DNA of 8,398 nucleotides from Bacteroidaceae bacterium. Lineage in GTDB: Bacteria > Bacteroidota > Bacteroidia > Bacteroidales > Bacteroidaceae. The position numbers and the translations under genes were made by a program. Each line of letters opens with the position of its first letter. Within the stretch, counting starts at the first letter, position 1. Below are positions 6,360-8,398 of this stretch, in pieces. Under the pieces are notes generated by a model that did no database searches, was not told the DNA's origin, and saw only the letters and a list, made by a program, of their open reading frames with translations. The stretch covers positions 1 to 8,398 of the forward strand of contig JAQWAN010000077.1 of NCBI GenBank assembly GCA_028707655.1, given 5' to 3'.

Positions 6360-8398
6360 TTACAGATAAACAACTTTACTAATTCCACCTACGTGCACAA
6401 GATAAGTGCCCGTTGTTAAGGGTAAGCGGTGCTCGCCGGCAGAAAGCACATAAGTGCGTATTAATTGCCCTTGAAGGGTATAAAGTTGTAAATCGCTTGC
6501 TTGCGACAAAGATACAAAAAGAGTTCCCTTTGTTGCTGTTACTACAGATTTATTAAGTGAATTTAAATCTATTCCACTTGCACTAAAGTTATTCATCGTG
6601 ATATCATCTAAAGAAACACGACGCGTAGAGGTAGACCCTGTATCCTTCTTTTGTATACGAAGACGAAGAGGCTCACTTATATTCAATGGTAATTCATATT
6701 TCTCCCAGGTCTTGGTTACTGTGATAGAACCTCCAGGTGCTAATGTCCAACTAGCACCTTGGTCGATAGAGTAATAGACCTCGATAGTACCAGTAGCATC
6801 TTTACCATAGGAGCCCGCATAAAACGAGAGGGTATTAACGCCTAATGGCTTATCCTCTAACATCTCGATAGAACCAAACACCTTATCCTCTCCCGAACCA
6901 TTATTACGTAAACGCACACTCTGCGAACCATTTTTCTTATCGTTGTCTAACTTTCCTAATAAAGCTTCAGAAAGCATCCATTTACCCGATGAGAGGGATA
7001 CCTCAGCTGCAGTATACGACGATTTAGTATCGCCTTCAAAATTTTCGAAAAATGCTTTGGAAGCATCTACTGTGCCATATGCAGAGAGTATAATCTCTTT
7101 TTCTATTTCTAAGCCAGTAAGCACAACCTCGCCCTCTACTTCACCGTTTGTAGCAACGGCTCCCATACGTAGGTAGAAGGTTGGATTTACAGTAGTTAAT
7201 ACGAGCTTGGTACTCCAATTTTCTTTGTCTGTACTGATTTCAAAAGGAGTAGTTGTCTCTACGTTAACGGTATTATCTTTCAACCCTTCTGCCGAAACAT
7301 CTATCGCTTGTTCTGCAGAAGCAACAGTAGGAACGGCTGTAAAATAGTAGTCTGTTTTAGAAACGGAGAAGATAGGATCGATGGCAGGCATCACCACCTC
7401 TACTTCATTCGACACCAAGTCTCCACTACTAACCGTATAATAATAAGTGGTAGAAGCAGTAGGCACATGTACAATATATTCACTACCACTTACCACCATA
7501 GGATAGGTGTCTAAAGCGTGTTGTTCCTCTCCCTGTTTAGTATACACATTGAGTGACACCTCTGTAATAGAGGGCAATAGCATCCAATTGGCAGTGAATT
7601 TCTTTGAGTATTTACTAGAAGAGATAGCCGTTGCAGGATAAGCAGGAATACCATCCCACACATTTGCTTTTAGGGTAAATTGTGTAGTTTTATCGTTATA
7701 AGAGAGGGTTATAATGGTAGATACATCGCCAGTAGCCGTCCAATGAGCTGCTATCTCCACATTTTTACCAATGATAGCATCTGCTGCACTCACCGTTGAA
7801 ACGGCAGGTACAAAAACAGGATTAGAAGAGGTAATGGTGATATCACCCGTAATATTTCGCCCACGTATGGTCATGGTATAGCTACCATCCACAGAAAGTG
7901 GCTGTACACGTAGGTCGACTACCTCGTTATCTTGTGGCATAAATAGCTGAGGTGTAGTAGCTGCTGCCTCGGTGTAGAAAGGCGTATCCTTGTCTACTCC
8001 CCATATATGGTTGGCCAATTCGGGATAATCAATAAAAGGATTACGGTTACCCTGAATAGTATAAACCTTATCGTTGCGTGTACGCTCTAACTCATCTACA
8101 GGGTCGTTAGCATTCCACTCTAACAAGAGATTAATCACCCAATCTTCAAAAACAGGATAGGTGTTATTATCCAGTAGGAGTAAACCATCTCCCTGCCATA
8201 GATTGGCATAATCTTCGTAACAAGTTACCATATACATATAAGTACGGGCAAAATCGCCTTTATATTGGTCGGCAGGTTCCCACACGGTAATTGAATCACC
8301 GGGACGAAGAGCACTCTTTCCAATCTTCACTAATCCACTATCAGAGGTTGGCTCACCCTGAACAATGCCAATAGGGTGATTACTTTTACGAATATTTG
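6360..8398 (-). CDS. Multidomain endonuclease I family nuclease with T9SS-type tail, N-terminus beyond right edge
   Basis: A secreted DNA/RNA endonuclease of the endonuclease I (EndA/NucM, His-Me finger) family. The frame is open to the edge: 22 codons precede the GTG at 8330 without a stop and continue the family sequence (NIRKSNHPIG), so that GTG is internal. Of 678 visible residues, 1-133 are the end of the nuclease domain, with YKGDFARTYMYM, ELERTRNDKV and the hallmark QGNRNPFIDYPEL. The signal peptide and catalytic His should lie upstream, outside the window. Then follow an Ig-like domain (about 159-246), an FN3-like domain (251-338), a second Ig-like domain (339-442), a jelly-roll domain resembling choice-of-anchor J (443-605, starting FFENFEGD) and a T9SS-like tail (606-678, with LYTLQGQLI and TTGTYLVHV). 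It is the first visible gene of the nuclease operon; its promoter is not in view. Confidence 0.9.
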   Translation of the reverse strand, partial: NIRKSNHPIGIVQGEPTSDSGLVKIGKSALRPGDSITVWEPADQYKGDFARTYMYMVTCYEDYANLWQGDGLLLLDNNTYPVFEDWVINLLLEWNANDPVDELERTRNDKVYTIQGNRNPFIDYPELANHIWGVDKDTPFYTEAAATTPQLFMPQDNEVVDLRVQPLSVDGSYTMTIRGRNITGDITITSSNPVFVPAVSTVSAADAIIGKNVEIAAHWTATGDVSTIITLSYNDKTTQFTLKANVWDGIPAYPATAISSSKYSKKFTANWMLLPSITEVSLNVYTKQGEEQHALDTYPMVVSGSEYIVHVPTASTTYYYTVSSGDLVSNEVEVVMPAIDPIFSVSKTDYYFTAVPTVASAEQAIDVSAEGLKDNTVNVETTTPFEISTDKENWSTKLVLTTVNPTFYLRMGAVATNGEVEGEVVLTGLEIEKEIILSAYGTVDASKAFFENFEGDTKSSYTAAEVSLSSGKWMLSEALLGKLDNDKKNGSQSVRLRNNGSGEDKVFGSIEMLEDKPLGVNTLSFYAGSYGKDATGTIEVYYSIDQGASWTLAPGGSITVTKTWEKYELPLNISEPLRLRIQKKDTGSTSTRRVSLDDITMNNFSASGIDLNSLNKSVVTATKGTLFVSLSQASDLQLYTLQGQLIRTYVLSAGEHRLPLTTGTYLVHVGGISKVVYL

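Noticed and set aside
5757..6382. Open frames at 5757-6050 (minus) and 6161-6382 (plus) over the DUF3256 gene
   Set aside because: Alternative-frame shadows of a gene with family-like conserved blocks and a clear signal peptide.
6943..7514. Plus-strand open frames at 6943-7176 and 7308-7514
   Set aside because: Antisense to the continuous endonuclease I frame; no start signals or domains.
8328..8330. GTG at 8330 as the start of the endonuclease I gene
   Set aside because: The frame continues upstream to the edge without a stop, and those 22 residues (NIRKSNHPIG onward) match the conserved family sequence after the catalytic motif, so the gene is partial and this Val is internal.
1..8398. 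CRISPR array, tRNA, rRNA, riboswitch, insertion sequence or phage genes
   Set aside because: No regularly spaced repeats, cloverleaf, rRNA-like stretches, transposase motifs or terminal inverted repeats were seen. Gaps between genes are short, at most 189 nt.
4092..8398. Toxin-immunity or phage-defence system
   Set aside because: The nucleases have secretion tails and catalytic domains typical of extracellular DNases, with no toxin delivery domain, and the DUF3256 protein shows no known immunity motif. The operon layout alone is not enough for that call.

Overview
The window looks like a chromosomal segment of a Bacteroidales bacterium (phylum Bacteroidota). It is AT-rich, and the start-proximal elements have the Bacteroidota -7 form TAnnTTTG. 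Four exported proteins have signal peptides that place Gln at the predicted mature N-terminus. Two nucleases end in type IX secretion (T9SS) type A-like sorting domains, and one gene matches DUF3256, a family I know only from Bacteroidales. I cannot fix the genus. A T9SS-bearing lineage related to Porphyromonas, Tannerella, Parabacteroides or Prevotella would fit.

Layout. At 1-389 (minus) is the N-terminal part of a DMT/EamA membrane transporter, cut by the left edge. At 579-2787 (minus) is a two-gene unit: a GH76 alpha-1,6-mannanase-type lipoprotein, then a secreted GHL10-type TIM-barrel glycoside hydrolase. Divergent from it, at 2935-4023 (plus), is a secreted CBM9-like protein whose start codon lies only 7 nt after a perfect -7 element. 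A strong bidirectional terminator at 4034-4080 separates it from a convergent minus-strand operon. That operon, read right to left, holds a multidomain endonuclease I (6360 to beyond the right edge), a DUF3256 protein (5704-6348) and an ExeM/NucH-like endonuclease/exonuclease/phosphatase (EEP) nuclease (4092-5687). The intergenic gaps are only 11 and 16 nt.

How the genes may work together. The left half could be a small glycan-handling module: a surface or periplasmic mannanase, an exported glycosidase and an exported beta-sandwich sugar binder. No SusC/SusD, sulfatase or regulator gene is visible. The right half is an extracellular DNA-degradation operon: two unrelated nuclease folds (His-Me finger and EEP), both apparently exported through T9SS, co-transcribed with a small exported protein of unknown function. 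That tight arrangement, and the unexplained role of the DUF3256 protein in it, is the most interesting feature here.

No tRNA, rRNA, CRISPR array, insertion sequence or phage gene was seen. No stretch over 300 bases lacks a gene. The longest gap is 390-578, which holds a hairpin and a promoter.
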